A stretch of DNA of 10,813 bases. It comes from Alistipes sp. UBA943 (GTDB taxonomy: Bacteria; Bacteroidota; Bacteroidia; Bacteroidales; Rikenellaceae). The DNA is taken from the NCBI GenBank assembly GCA_002293345.1, contig DBDB01000008.1, positions 1 to 10,813 on the forward strand, in the 5' to 3' direction. Position numbers and translations under genes: made by a program. The notes beneath the pieces were generated by a model, which saw nothing but the letters and a program-made list of their open reading frames with translations, was not told where the DNA came from and did no database searches. Shown here in pieces: positions 1 to 6,345 of this stretch. How positions within the stretch are numbered: position 1 is the first letter of the stretch; each line of letters starts with the position of its first letter.

Positions 1-174
1 GGAGAAGCCGTACCCGACGTAAGGGGCTATCGGCGTACTCGTGGCGCCGGCATCGAAATAGAACCTTCGCGCATGCGTCGTAGACGAAGCCGAGAGCATC
101 CAATAGCGTCCGTCGGTAGCATGACTGAGCAGCTGACCATCGGAGTAGTTACGGTGCCCCGCCGCGGGGAGGGA
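1..174 (-). pseudogene. startless C-terminal fragment of a C-type-lectin-like (Fib_succ_major / DUF1566-type) domain, cassette 1, cut by window edge
   Basis: Read on the minus strand, the frame that follows the ROK kinase stop codon stays open for 58 codons to the window edge. It begins with one serine codon and then LPAAG at 157-171. The residues resemble the C-terminal half of the Fibrobacter succinogenes major paralogous domain: LPAAG-x-R, then DG, G-x-YW, a Ser/Ala-rich stretch, AR-x-F-x-F and a terminal GYGFS, which in the family is normally followed by VRC. No start codon, ribosome site or upstream half of the domain is present, because everything upstream is the intact kinase gene. It is therefore either a decayed remnant or a silent domain cassette. 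The same kind of fragment occurs at the right end of the window. The family call rests on recalled motif pattern, not on a search. Confidence 0.6.
157..172 (-). repeat. 16-base GC-rich repeat, copy 1 (cassette boundary, encodes LPAAG)
   Basis: Minus-strand sequence CCTCCCCGCGGCGGGG. It contains a 13-base inverted repeat of two 6-base arms around one central base (157-169). The identical 16-mer occurs at 10687-10702 on the plus strand. In both places it opens a lectin-like domain fragment and encodes LPAAG. Upstream of it the two sites share no obvious similarity, so it marks the sharp left limit of homology between the cassettes. It could also fold into a GC hairpin after the kinase gene, but no T-tract follows. 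Confidence 0.8.
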
Positions 175-1143
175 TTACAACTCCCAGGCGAGAGCGGAGG
201 CCCCGAGGATGGCGGCATCGGAGGCGGGGAGTTCGGAAAATTCCACCTTGATTTTACCACGCCACAAACTCAGGACGTAGCGATCGAGTGCCTCCATGAG
301 TGGTTTTTTCAACAGGTCACCGGCTTTGGTCAGGCCGCCGAACAGTATGATCGCCTCGGGAGACGAGAATGCCACAAAATTGGCCAATGCCTTGCCGAGC
401 ATGTCTCCCGTGAAGTTGAAAATATCTATCGCCACAGCATCTCCTTGGAGGGCGGCCTTACACACATCCTCCGAAGTAATGGCGTCGGCGTCCACGCTGC
501 GTAGCAGCGAAGGTTGCTCGCTCTCGGCGAGCAACTGGCGCGCGGTGCGCGCAACGCCGACGGCCGACGTGTAGGTTTCGAGACACCCGCACCGCCCGCA
601 TCCGCATTGGCGTCCCCCTTCATGCACCATCACGACATGCCCCAACTCACCGGCAAACCCGTCGTGACCATACACCACGTTACCTCCCACCACGATACCA
701 CTCCCGACACCCGTGCCGAGCGTAATCATGATGAAATCCTTCATGCCGCGTGCCGCCCCGTAGGCCATCTCACCCATCGCCGCGGCGTTCGCATCGTTCG
801 TCAGTGCCACGGGAAGCCCCGTTTCACGTGTCACCAGTTCGGCCAACGGAATGGAGCCCTTCCACTCGCCACCCCATTTGAGATTCGAGGCGTTTTCGAC
901 CGTACCGAGGTAGTAGTTGCCCATCGGCACGCCGATCCCGATGCCGCGGACAAAACTCATTCCACCGACGTGTTCCGCCAAATCGCGTATCGCCGCAGCC
1001 AGGTCACGCACATAGAGTTGTACGTCTTCATGCGTATCGGTACGTATCGTGCTCTGCGACAGGATATTGCCACGTGCATCGACCACCCCGAGTTTCGATG
1101 TCTGTCCGCCTATATCGACCCCGATTACATATTTTCTATTCAT
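175..1143 (-). CDS. ROK family sugar kinase (glucokinase-like)
   Basis: This is a cytoplasmic 322-residue protein of normal ROK length that should transfer phosphate from ATP to a hexose or N-acetylhexosamine. The N-terminal phosphate-binding loop is DIGGQTSKLG (residues 10-19). Most ROK kinases have Thr where this one has Gln14. The catalytic Asp is D117 in NDANAAA. The second glycine-rich ATP loop, GTGVGSG, spans 143-149. Sugar- and zinc-binding residues are E166 and H169 in GELGH, and the zinc ligands C180, C182 and C187 lie in CGCGRCGCLE. The start codon overlaps the stop of the MFS transporter by 8 bases (ATGAATAG), so translation is probably coupled and the substrate is probably what that transporter imports. 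The exact sugar cannot be read from sequence. A lectin-like domain fragment begins three bases after its TAA stop, in the same frame. Confidence 0.93.
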   Translation of the reverse strand: MNRKYVIGVDIGGQTSKLGVVDARGNILSQSTIRTDTHEDVQLYVRDLAAAIRDLAEHVGGMSFVRGIGIGVPMGNYYLGTVENASNLKWGGEWKGSIPLAELVTRETGLPVALTNDANAAAMGEMAYGAARGMKDFIMITLGTGVGSGIVVGGNVVYGHDGFAGELGHVVMVHEGGRQCGCGRCGCLETYTSAVGVARTARQLLAESEQPSLLRSVDADAITSEDVCKAALQGDAVAIDIFNFTGDMLGKALANFVAFSSPEAIILFGGLTKAGDLLKKPLMEALDRYVLSLWRGKIKVEFSELPASDAAILGASALAWEL

Positions 1144-2425
1144 GTGCGACCTTCTTTACCCTCGACCCCGAGAGTGCGTAAAACAACATGTAGCCCATCC
1201 CCGCCACAACGACCCAGTAGCTCGTCAGGTAACCCAATCCGAGGTCGACAATACCATTCTGCAACAGCGGAAGGATACCGCCGCCACAGACAAGCACCAT
1301 GAAGTATCCCGATGCCTTTTCGGTGTATCGGCCCAGCCCCTCGACGGCGAGATTGAAAATCGCCCCCCACATCACCGACGTGCACAATCCGCACAGCACC
1401 AACAGCATCGCGTTGAGAGGCACCTGTGCTGTTCCGAAGAAGGGAGCCGTGTTCAGGAAGACGGGCATCGACGTCATGCCGCCTCCGGGTATCAGGATGG
1501 CGCACGCCACCAATCCCATCGCCACTGCCGAGGCCCATCCCAACATGGCACGTGCCGACACCTTGGCGCCGATCGCCACGCCGATGAAACGCCCGACGAG
1601 CATCAAAAACCAGTATGTACCCGCCACGGAACCGGCAATCGCCTCGGCATTCGATCCGAACAGCCCGACCAACCCGGCATCGTTCTGCAACCACTTGTTG
1701 AGCACGTTGGGGATCCCCACCTCGACACCCACATAGACAAAAATGGCGATTGCACCCAACACGAAATGGGGATACTGCAAGGGACTACCCCCGCTTTTTA
1801 TGGCTTTCTGGGCAGGGGTTTCAGGGATTCTCGTCAGCGCGATCACCACGAACGCGAATGCGAAAATAGCCAATGCCGCGATCATCAACGGAAATACATC
1901 CGCGATGCGTGCCTCGGTGATGCGTGGCAGCAGAATACCCGTCAGGATCACCACCGACGTCGCCGCCACCGAGTTGAACACCCCGCCCAACTGGATGAGT
2001 TGATTGCCGCGGTTACCACCTCCGTTCGTCCCGTCGCCACCCAACTTGTTGAGCATCGGGTTGACGACCGTGTTGAGCATGCAGACCGAAAATCCGCCCG
2101 TGAAAGCTCCCACTAAATAGACAACCAGAGCGGTGTCGGAGTGAATGAATCCCGAGAGGGTCTGTATCCCGACGCCCGTGAATCCGACGGCGATCGCCGC
2201 CAGTGCGGTACGTTTGTATCCCCATCGTTCGAGCATCATCCCGGCCGGGATCCCCATCACGGCATAGGCGATGAACGTGGCGAAGACACCCAACGTCCCT
2301 ATCCAGTTCGACACGGTGAATTGATGCCTCAGGATGTCGCCCATGGGAGATGCGAGGTTGGTCACGAAGGCGATCATCGCCATTAGGAAAAGCATCGCGA
2401 CGACTGCCGGTGTATTTTTTCTCAT
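1136..2425 (-). CDS. MFS sugar transporter (FHS / FucP-NagP-like)
   Basis: This inner-membrane proton symporter has 429 residues and about twelve hydrophobic segments in two halves. A more polar loop separates the halves near residues 195-215. The first cytoplasmic loop carries a motif A-like signature, GMMLERWGYKR, at 62-72. The hydrophobic pattern and length resemble the fucose/glucose/N-acetylglucosamine symporters common in Bacteroidetes. The start overlaps the cutC stop as ATGA, and the end overlaps the ROK kinase start by 8 bases. The gene is therefore the middle of a translationally coupled operon whose likely role is uptake followed by phosphorylation of one sugar. The substrate is inferred from context only, since no residue visible here settles it. 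Confidence 0.88.
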   Translation of the reverse strand: MRKNTPAVVAMLFLMAMIAFVTNLASPMGDILRHQFTVSNWIGTLGVFATFIAYAVMGIPAGMMLERWGYKRTALAAIAVGFTGVGIQTLSGFIHSDTALVVYLVGAFTGGFSVCMLNTVVNPMLNKLGGDGTNGGGNRGNQLIQLGGVFNSVAATSVVILTGILLPRITEARIADVFPLMIAALAIFAFAFVVIALTRIPETPAQKAIKSGGSPLQYPHFVLGAIAIFVYVGVEVGIPNVLNKWLQNDAGLVGLFGSNAEAIAGSVAGTYWFLMLVGRFIGVAIGAKVSARAMLGWASAVAMGLVACAILIPGGGMTSMPVFLNTAPFFGTAQVPLNAMLLVLCGLCTSVMWGAIFNLAVEGLGRYTEKASGYFMVLVCGGGILPLLQNGIVDLGLGYLTSYWVVVAGMGYMLFYALSGSRVKKVAHE

Positions 2426-3042
2426 CGTTTCAAGATTTTAGTTCCATGTAATTCCGTGCATCCCGTGCGTGCCGCGATCTGCTCCACGTTCTCGAACGTC
2501 ACTCCCGCACCGGCCATGATCACGATACGTCCCGCGGCCTGACGAACAAGGGCGGCGATCACCCCGGCACCCTCTTCAGCGGTCTGCGCGCCGCCGGAGG
2601 TGAGGATACGTTCGCACCCCATCGCGATGATCGTTTCGAGCGCCGTCGGCATATCCGCCACGACATCGAATGCCCTGTGAAAAGTCACACCCATCCCGAA
2701 CTCGCGCGCTATGGCAATGAGCTCCGTGCAACGCGGCACATCGACGGTACAGTCCGGATTCAGGATCCCGATCACCACCCCGTCGCACCCCAACTGGCCG
2801 CACACCCGCACATCGCGACGCATCGCATCGAATTCGGCATCGGTGTAACAAAAATCACCGCCACGCGGACGGATGATCGGATAGAGTTTTGCATCGACAC
2901 GCTCCCGCACCACCGCAATGGCACCGTACGACGGTGTCGTACCGCCCTCGGCAAGGTTGTCGCACAGTTCGATGCGGTAGGTTCCCCGCGGTGCCGCCAA
3001 TGCCGCCCCTACGCTCCCCACACACAATTCTTTGATAAGCAT
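2422..3042 (-). CDS. cutC: CutC family protein, short form
   Basis: This is a TIM-barrel protein of the CutC family, named for copper homeostasis in E. coli although its biochemical role remains unsettled. Recognisable blocks are IELC (24-27), GGTTPS (33-38), IIRPRGGDFCY (56-66), TFHRAFD (120-126), LTSGG (147-151), IMAGAGV (175-181) and ELHG (197-200). At 206 residues it stops soon after the last block, about 40 residues shorter than the E. coli protein (about 248). The TGA stop is shared in an ATGA overlap with the MFS transporter start, so the short end looks fixed rather than a sequencing break. It leads a sugar-uptake operon here, which fits a carbohydrate-related role better than copper. 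That link is inferred from context. Confidence 0.9.
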   Translation of the reverse strand: MLIKELCVGSVGAALAAPRGTYRIELCDNLAEGGTTPSYGAIAVVRERVDAKLYPIIRPRGGDFCYTDAEFDAMRRDVRVCGQLGCDGVVIGILNPDCTVDVPRCTELIAIAREFGMGVTFHRAFDVVADMPTALETIIAMGCERILTSGGAQTAEEGAGVIAALVRQAAGRIVIMAGAGVTFENVEQIAARTGCTELHGTKILKR

Positions 3043-3046
3043 CCCA

Positions 3047-3054
3047 CGAAAGTA
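3047..3054 (-). promoter_or_regulatory. candidate -7 element for the cutC operon
   Basis: The minus-strand sequence TACTTTCG matches the Bacteroidetes -7 consensus TAnnTTTG at all but one of the fixed positions. It ends only four bases before the cutC ATG, so a transcript from it would have almost no leader. No convincing -33 TTTG is present at the expected 19-21 base distance, so the call is weak. Confidence 0.3.
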
Positions 3055-3064
3055 ATAAAAATTC

Positions 3065-3072
3065 TATATTTG
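3065..3072 (+). promoter_or_regulatory. candidate -7 element for the transglutaminase-like lipoprotein gene
   Basis: TATATTTG is an exact match to the Bacteroidetes -7 consensus TAnnTTTG. It ends four bases before the ATG at 3077. The start codon is fixed by the lipoprotein signal peptide, so a transcript from this element would be leaderless or nearly so. No TTTG is seen at the usual -33 spacing; the nearest one (3031-3034) is 30 bases upstream. Confidence 0.5.
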
Positions 3073-3076
3073 CGGC

Positions 3077-4210
3077 ATGAAAAAGCTGATTTTTGTCGTG
3101 GCGGCATTCCTGCTGTGCGCTTGCAATCCCGAGAGAGAGGGAATGGATTTCCTCGTGAAATATATGCCCGAGGCCGATCGCGTGCGGTTGGAAAGTGGAG
3201 ACTCCGAGTTCAAAGCGATGTTGGAGAGCAACGTCCGGTACGCATACCGTGCCCGCGAGGAGTTCGCCTGGACACGCGACCTGCCTAAAGAGATCTTCCT
3301 GAACGAGGTGCTTCCCTATGCGTCGTTGGACGAGACGCGTGAGGATTGGCGTCCCACGCTGTACGCGATCTTCGCCCCCCGCGTGAAGGGTGCCCCGACG
3401 ATGCGTGCGGCGATAGACTCGGTGAATCGTCACATTGCCGAAGACGTGGCGGTGGATTATAATACGGCACGCGAAAAGGCGAACCAGAGCCCTTCGGAGT
3501 CGATGCGTACGCACATGGCCTCATGCACGGGTCTCTCCATTCTGTTGGTCGACGCGTTGCGGTCGGTCGGAATCCCGGCACGCTTCGCCGGCACCCCCGC
3601 GTGGCATGACAACCGTGGCAATCACAGCTGGGTGGAGGTGTGGCTCCCCGCCCAAGCAAACACCTCCGGCGAAAATGGCGGTCAGTGGTACTTCACGGAG
3701 TACTATCCCGATGCGGAGGGATTGGATCGTGCATGGTTCCTGGCCGACGCGGCACAGGCCGATCCGAACGACCCTGAGCACGCGATCTATGCCATCTCCT
3801 ACAAACCGGCGGGGGATCGATTTCCGTTCCATTGGGACGATGGCAGTGTCGCAGCTTTTGGTGCCGAGAACGTGACGCAACGCTACATCGACGTGTGGCG
3901 TGCGCTGACGTCCGCACGTGTCGAAGCAGGGACTCATGTACCGGTACGACTGATCATGTACAGGGACAAGTCGTCCGAAGGCACCTCCGAGGGACGTGTC
4001 GCGGTGAACGTGGATGTATTCCGAGGATCCGAACAGATGGGCGGCGGACGCACCTCGGACGCACTGAAAGATATGAATGACGTACTGACGTTCCAGCTGG
4101 AGAAGAACCGAGCCTACACCTTCCGCTATTGGGACGACGCCGGCACCCCTCACGAACTGACCCTCAACCTCGGCGACACACCCGAAACAGTGGTTGCCTA
4201 TCTGAACTGA
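3077..4210 (+). CDS. transglutaminase-like domain lipoprotein
   Basis: This 377-residue protein is predicted to be exported and lipid-anchored. Its signal peptide MKKLIFVVAAFLLCAC has a lipobox-like L-C-A-C ending at Cys16. The middle carries a transglutaminase/papain-like core: Cys150 in MASCTGLSILLVDALRSVG, His183 in GNHSWVEVW, and an acidic third residue in WYFTEYYPD (E208 or D212). This is the Cys-His-Asp/Glu order typical of the superfamily. The region beyond about residue 275 is rich in alternating hydrophobic residues and is probably a beta-sandwich. Likely activities are a cysteine peptidase or amide-transfer reaction in the periplasm or at the cell surface, but the substrate is unknown. 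The gene is divergent from cutC across only 34 bases. It converges with the next gene, with 6 bases between stops and no evident terminator. Confidence 0.85.
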   Translation: MKKLIFVVAAFLLCACNPEREGMDFLVKYMPEADRVRLESGDSEFKAMLESNVRYAYRAREEFAWTRDLPKEIFLNEVLPYASLDETREDWRPTLYAIFAPRVKGAPTMRAAIDSVNRHIAEDVAVDYNTAREKANQSPSESMRTHMASCTGLSILLVDALRSVGIPARFAGTPAWHDNRGNHSWVEVWLPAQANTSGENGGQWYFTEYYPDAEGLDRAWFLADAAQADPNDPEHAIYAISYKPAGDRFPFHWDDGSVAAFGAENVTQRYIDVWRALTSARVEAGTHVPVRLIMYRDKSSEGTSEGRVAVNVDVFRGSEQMGGGRTSDALKDMNDVLTFQLEKNRAYTFRYWDDAGTPHELTLNLGDTPETVVAYLN

Positions 4211-4216
4211 CGATGA

Positions 4217-4954
4217 CTAATAGTAGGTTATCAGGCACTCCGAGATAATTGTTTCGCCCCCTTCGTTGTTGCCATAATCCGTCGTGATGATGGAGGTCGG
4301 ATAGCCCTCTGCATTGAACGTATACGAATAAGAATACCTTATCGTACCATCCTCACTTATTTCTTTTAGAGGAAGGTTCTTCGACGACATACCTCGAAAC
4401 TTTATATATGGATCACCTGTTTCGTGGCTGGATAAATACGACGCCTCGAAAGGCATGAAGAGATTCACTTTATTTTCGACATCCGAGTATTCGATCTCGA
4501 CAGACTCCCATTGATCCGTTACTTTCGTGATGTTACCGTTCTCCCACGTATAGAAATTCTCGTAATGATCATCGCCAAGCGGGTATACGTGTACCCTCTT
4601 GGTGATATTCCCATCGGCATAGATATACTTACCTTCATATGGAATATTCCACGAATAGATGTAATTTGTTACATACCCATCAGCATCCAGCGTATACGTT
4701 ACCTCACAGTATTCAGAACTTTCGACAATGCTGTGATCAGTATAGACATACGTTCTCATATCGATCGAGTTTTGCGGTCTATACAGTGATGTGACTTTTT
4801 TCAACCGTCGCATGTCATCATACTCGAATTCTGTAAAGTAACAACCTTCACTGATCGTTTTGACCAACATCGTCTCCGACGACGCTGTTTCGCTGCCGCA
4901 TGCGTCGATGGCAACGAAAAGAAATGGTAATGTGAGCAAGAATAGTTTTTTCAT
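4217..4954 (-). CDS. hypothetical lipoprotein with YD-like repeats, A+T-richer than its neighbours
   Basis: This 245-residue protein starts at the ATG at 4954, where a signal peptide begins (MKKLFLLTLPFLFVAIDAC, candidate lipid-anchored Cys19 in a weak I-D-A-C lipobox). A longer frame upstream runs through the tRNA gene and is not credible. The mature part holds several loosely repeated units of aromatic-rich strands with a turn of the type DADGYVT, ADGNIT, ENGNIT or NAEGYPT, resembling RHS/YD repeats and the DUF4595-like lipoproteins of Bacteroidetes. It is probably a small beta-sheet surface lipoprotein; its function is unknown. Codons are visibly A+T-richer (many ATA, TAT, GAA) than in the surrounding GC-rich genes, which suggests later acquisition. 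No clear promoter is seen in the 28 bases between the tRNA terminator stem and the start. Confidence 0.7.
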   Translation of the reverse strand: MKKLFLLTLPFLFVAIDACGSETASSETMLVKTISEGCYFTEFEYDDMRRLKKVTSLYRPQNSIDMRTYVYTDHSIVESSEYCEVTYTLDADGYVTNYIYSWNIPYEGKYIYADGNITKRVHVYPLGDDHYENFYTWENGNITKVTDQWESVEIEYSDVENKVNLFMPFEASYLSSHETGDPYIKFRGMSSKNLPLKEISEDGTIRYSYSYTFNAEGYPTSIITTDYGNNEGGETIISECLITYY

Positions 4955-4977
4955 AACATCATATTTTTCGGTATCAA

Positions 4978-5016
4978 TCGAAAAATCTCCATCCAAACAC
5001 AATTGGATGGAGATTT
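4978..5016 (-). terminator. intrinsic terminator after tRNA-Cys
   Basis: A perfect 14-base inverted repeat (4983-4996 with 5003-5016) encloses a 6-base loop. On the minus strand the stem runs into a run of five T (4981-4985, partly in the stem). It lies just downstream of the tRNA-Cys 3' end and separates the tRNA from the lipoprotein gene on the same strand. Confidence 0.8.
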
Positions 5017-5021
5017 CGGTG

Positions 5022-5092
5022 AGGTCTGAAGCGGATTCGAACCGCTGTAGCAGCTTTTGCAGAGCTGAGCCTAGCCACTCGGCCATCAGACC
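5022..5092 (-). tRNA. tRNA-Cys (anticodon GCA)
   Basis: The 71-base cloverleaf has a perfect 7-pair acceptor stem (GGTCTGA with TCAGACC) and a D-arm GCC...GGC. The 5-pair anticodon stem CAGCT/AGCTG encloses the loop CTGCAAA, which gives anticodon GCA. The T-arm AGCGG-TTCGAAT-CCGCT has five perfect pairs. The discriminator base is U, as expected for cysteine. CCA is not encoded. The gene has its own promoter upstream and a hairpin terminator downstream. Confidence 0.95.
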
Positions 5093-5106
5093 CTATTAAG
5101 GTGACG

Positions 5107-5137
5107 CAAAGATAGCAAAAATTTGTGCGGATGCAAA
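5107..5137 (-). promoter_or_regulatory. Bacteroidetes-type promoter for tRNA-Cys
   Basis: On the minus strand, the -7 element TATCTTTG (5107-5114) matches TAnnTTTG exactly. TTTG at 5134-5137 provides the -33 element with a 19-base spacer. The -7 element ends 14 bases before the mature tRNA 5' end, which suits a short 5' leader. Confidence 0.7.
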
Positions 5138-5140
5138 ATC

Positions 5141-5171
5141 TTGACAATCTTGCGTCAAATTACTACCTTTA
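5141..5171 (+). promoter_or_regulatory. candidate promoter for dprA
   Basis: TACCTTTA at 5164-5171 matches the -7 consensus TAnnTTTG except at the last base. TTG at 5141-5143 lies 20 bases upstream as a -33 element. It leads into a 33-base leader before the dprA ATG at 5205. It lies immediately next to the -33 element of the divergent tRNA-Cys promoter. Confidence 0.5.
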
Positions 5172-5204
5172 CGCTCCGAACTCAAACTACACCCACGCCT
5201 ATTC

Positions 5205-6314
5205 ATGTCCGCCACGGTCGAAGATATTGCCCTTACGTTGGTCCCGCGACTGGGACTGAAGGGTGTGAAGCACCTGTTGGATCGTTTCGGCGATGCGGGT
5301 TCGGTGTGGAGTGCCACGGCGGAAGAACTTGTCGAGCGGGCGGATCTGCATGTCGATGTGGCACGGGGCATCACGTCACGGACGACCTTCGCGCAGGCGG
5401 AGCGCGAGTTGGCATATTGCGCCAAACACGGCATCACACCGATCGCGTCGACCGAAGCGGCCTACCCCGCGCTGTTGCGCGAGATTCCGGATTATCCGCA
5501 CGTGTTGTATGTCCTGGGTCATGTGGAGGCGTTGCAACGGACGCTTCTGACGATGATCGGCACGCGTAAACTTACGCAACACGGACTGGCGATGTGTAAC
5601 ACGTTGATCGAGCAGCTATCGGTACGGATGCCTGGATTGACGATCGTGAGCGGTCTGGCGTTGGGTATCGACACGGCGTGTCACCGTGCGGCACTGGCCT
5701 TCGGCATGACGACGGTGGGTGTGATCGCGTCGGCACTCCCGGAGATCACTCCGGCACAGCATACGGCTGTGGCACGGGACATGATCGACAAGGGCGGTGC
5801 GGTGATCACGGAACTACACTCGCAGACGAAACAGAACGGCAATTACTTCCTGCCGCGCAACCGGATCCTGGCTGGATTGAGCGGCGGCACGGTGGTGGTG
5901 GAGTCCCCGATGGATGGCGGTTCGATGCACACGGTGGAGATGGCGGACGGGTACCACCGCACGCTGATGGCGGTACCGGGACGCCCTTCGGATTTCATGT
6001 CGAGTGGAGCTAACCGGTTGATTCGCGACCGTAGGGCACAGTTAGTGATGAGCGGCGAGGATATCGTGCGCGAGATGATGTGGGACGTGGATATACCGAC
6101 GGAGGTGGTGGAACGCCCTCGCCCCGAAGCGGTGACGTTGAGTGACGACGAGGCACAGCTGATCGGTTGTTTCAAGGATGCGGAGAGCATCGACATAGAG
6201 GAGTTGGGCGCCAAATCGGGATTCAACTTCGGCAAACTGTCGGTACTGTTGTTGCAACTGGAGATGTCGGGCGTGATCAAGAAGTTGCAGGGGAACCGTT
6301 ACGCACGCAAATAA
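5205..6314 (+). CDS. dprA: DNA-processing protein DprA (Smf)
   Basis: DprA binds incoming single-stranded DNA in the cytoplasm and loads RecA onto it during natural transformation. It is also widespread in bacteria not known to be competent. At 369 residues the length is normal. A helical N-terminal region (about 1-70) precedes the Rossmann-like domain. That domain carries IGTRKLTQHG (118-127), SGLALGIDTACHRAAL (149-164), LPRNRILAGLSGGTVVVE (216-233), the GGSMHT segment (238-243) and AVPGR (256-260). A C-terminal winged-helix domain (about 305-369, ending near QGNRYARK) matches the DML1-like domain of the family. The ATG at 5205 follows a divergent promoter shared with tRNA-Cys. The TatD-family gene begins 31 bases after its stop, so the two are probably co-transcribed. 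Confidence 0.95.
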   Translation: MSATVEDIALTLVPRLGLKGVKHLLDRFGDAGSVWSATAEELVERADLHVDVARGITSRTTFAQAERELAYCAKHGITPIASTEAAYPALLREIPDYPHVLYVLGHVEALQRTLLTMIGTRKLTQHGLAMCNTLIEQLSVRMPGLTIVSGLALGIDTACHRAALAFGMTTVGVIASALPEITPAQHTAVARDMIDKGGAVITELHSQTKQNGNYFLPRNRILAGLSGGTVVVESPMDGGSMHTVEMADGYHRTLMAVPGRPSDFMSSGANRLIRDRRAQLVMSGEDIVREMMWDVDIPTEVVERPRPEAVTLSDDEAQLIGCFKDAESIDIEELGAKSGFNFGKLSVLLLQLEMSGVIKKLQGNRYARK

Positions 6315-6345
6315 GCACCTGAATAAGCGCAAAAACAGACGAATC

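Noticed and set aside
157..169. GC hairpin as the terminator of the kinase operon
   Set aside because: No T-tract follows, and the same sequence at the other end of the window codes for LPAAG in a homologous fragment.
1..174. Template repeat of a diversity-generating retroelement
   Set aside because: A template repeat should be rich in adenine at the variable codons (AAC/AAT). Both fragments have mixed codons instead, so they could at most be variable regions or donors.
27..260. 77-codon minus-strand frame at the left edge
   Set aside because: It is Pro/Arg/Ser-rich and out of frame with both the kinase and the lectin-like fragment, which account for the sequence better.
514..2116. Long plus-strand open frames opposite the ROK and MFS genes
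   Set aside because: They are antisense shadows of GC-rich coding sequence, with low-complexity His/Arg/Pro-rich composition and no family features. The minus-strand genes explain the region fully.
4955..5086. Upstream extension of the lipoprotein frame through the tRNA gene
   Set aside because: The extension is the antisense-free tRNA-Cys sequence read as codons plus its terminator. The signal peptide starts at 4954.
4200..5100. Integration of a mobile element into tRNA-Cys with flanking direct repeats
   Set aside because: No copy of the tRNA 3' end was found near 4217 or elsewhere in the interval, and no integrase is present.
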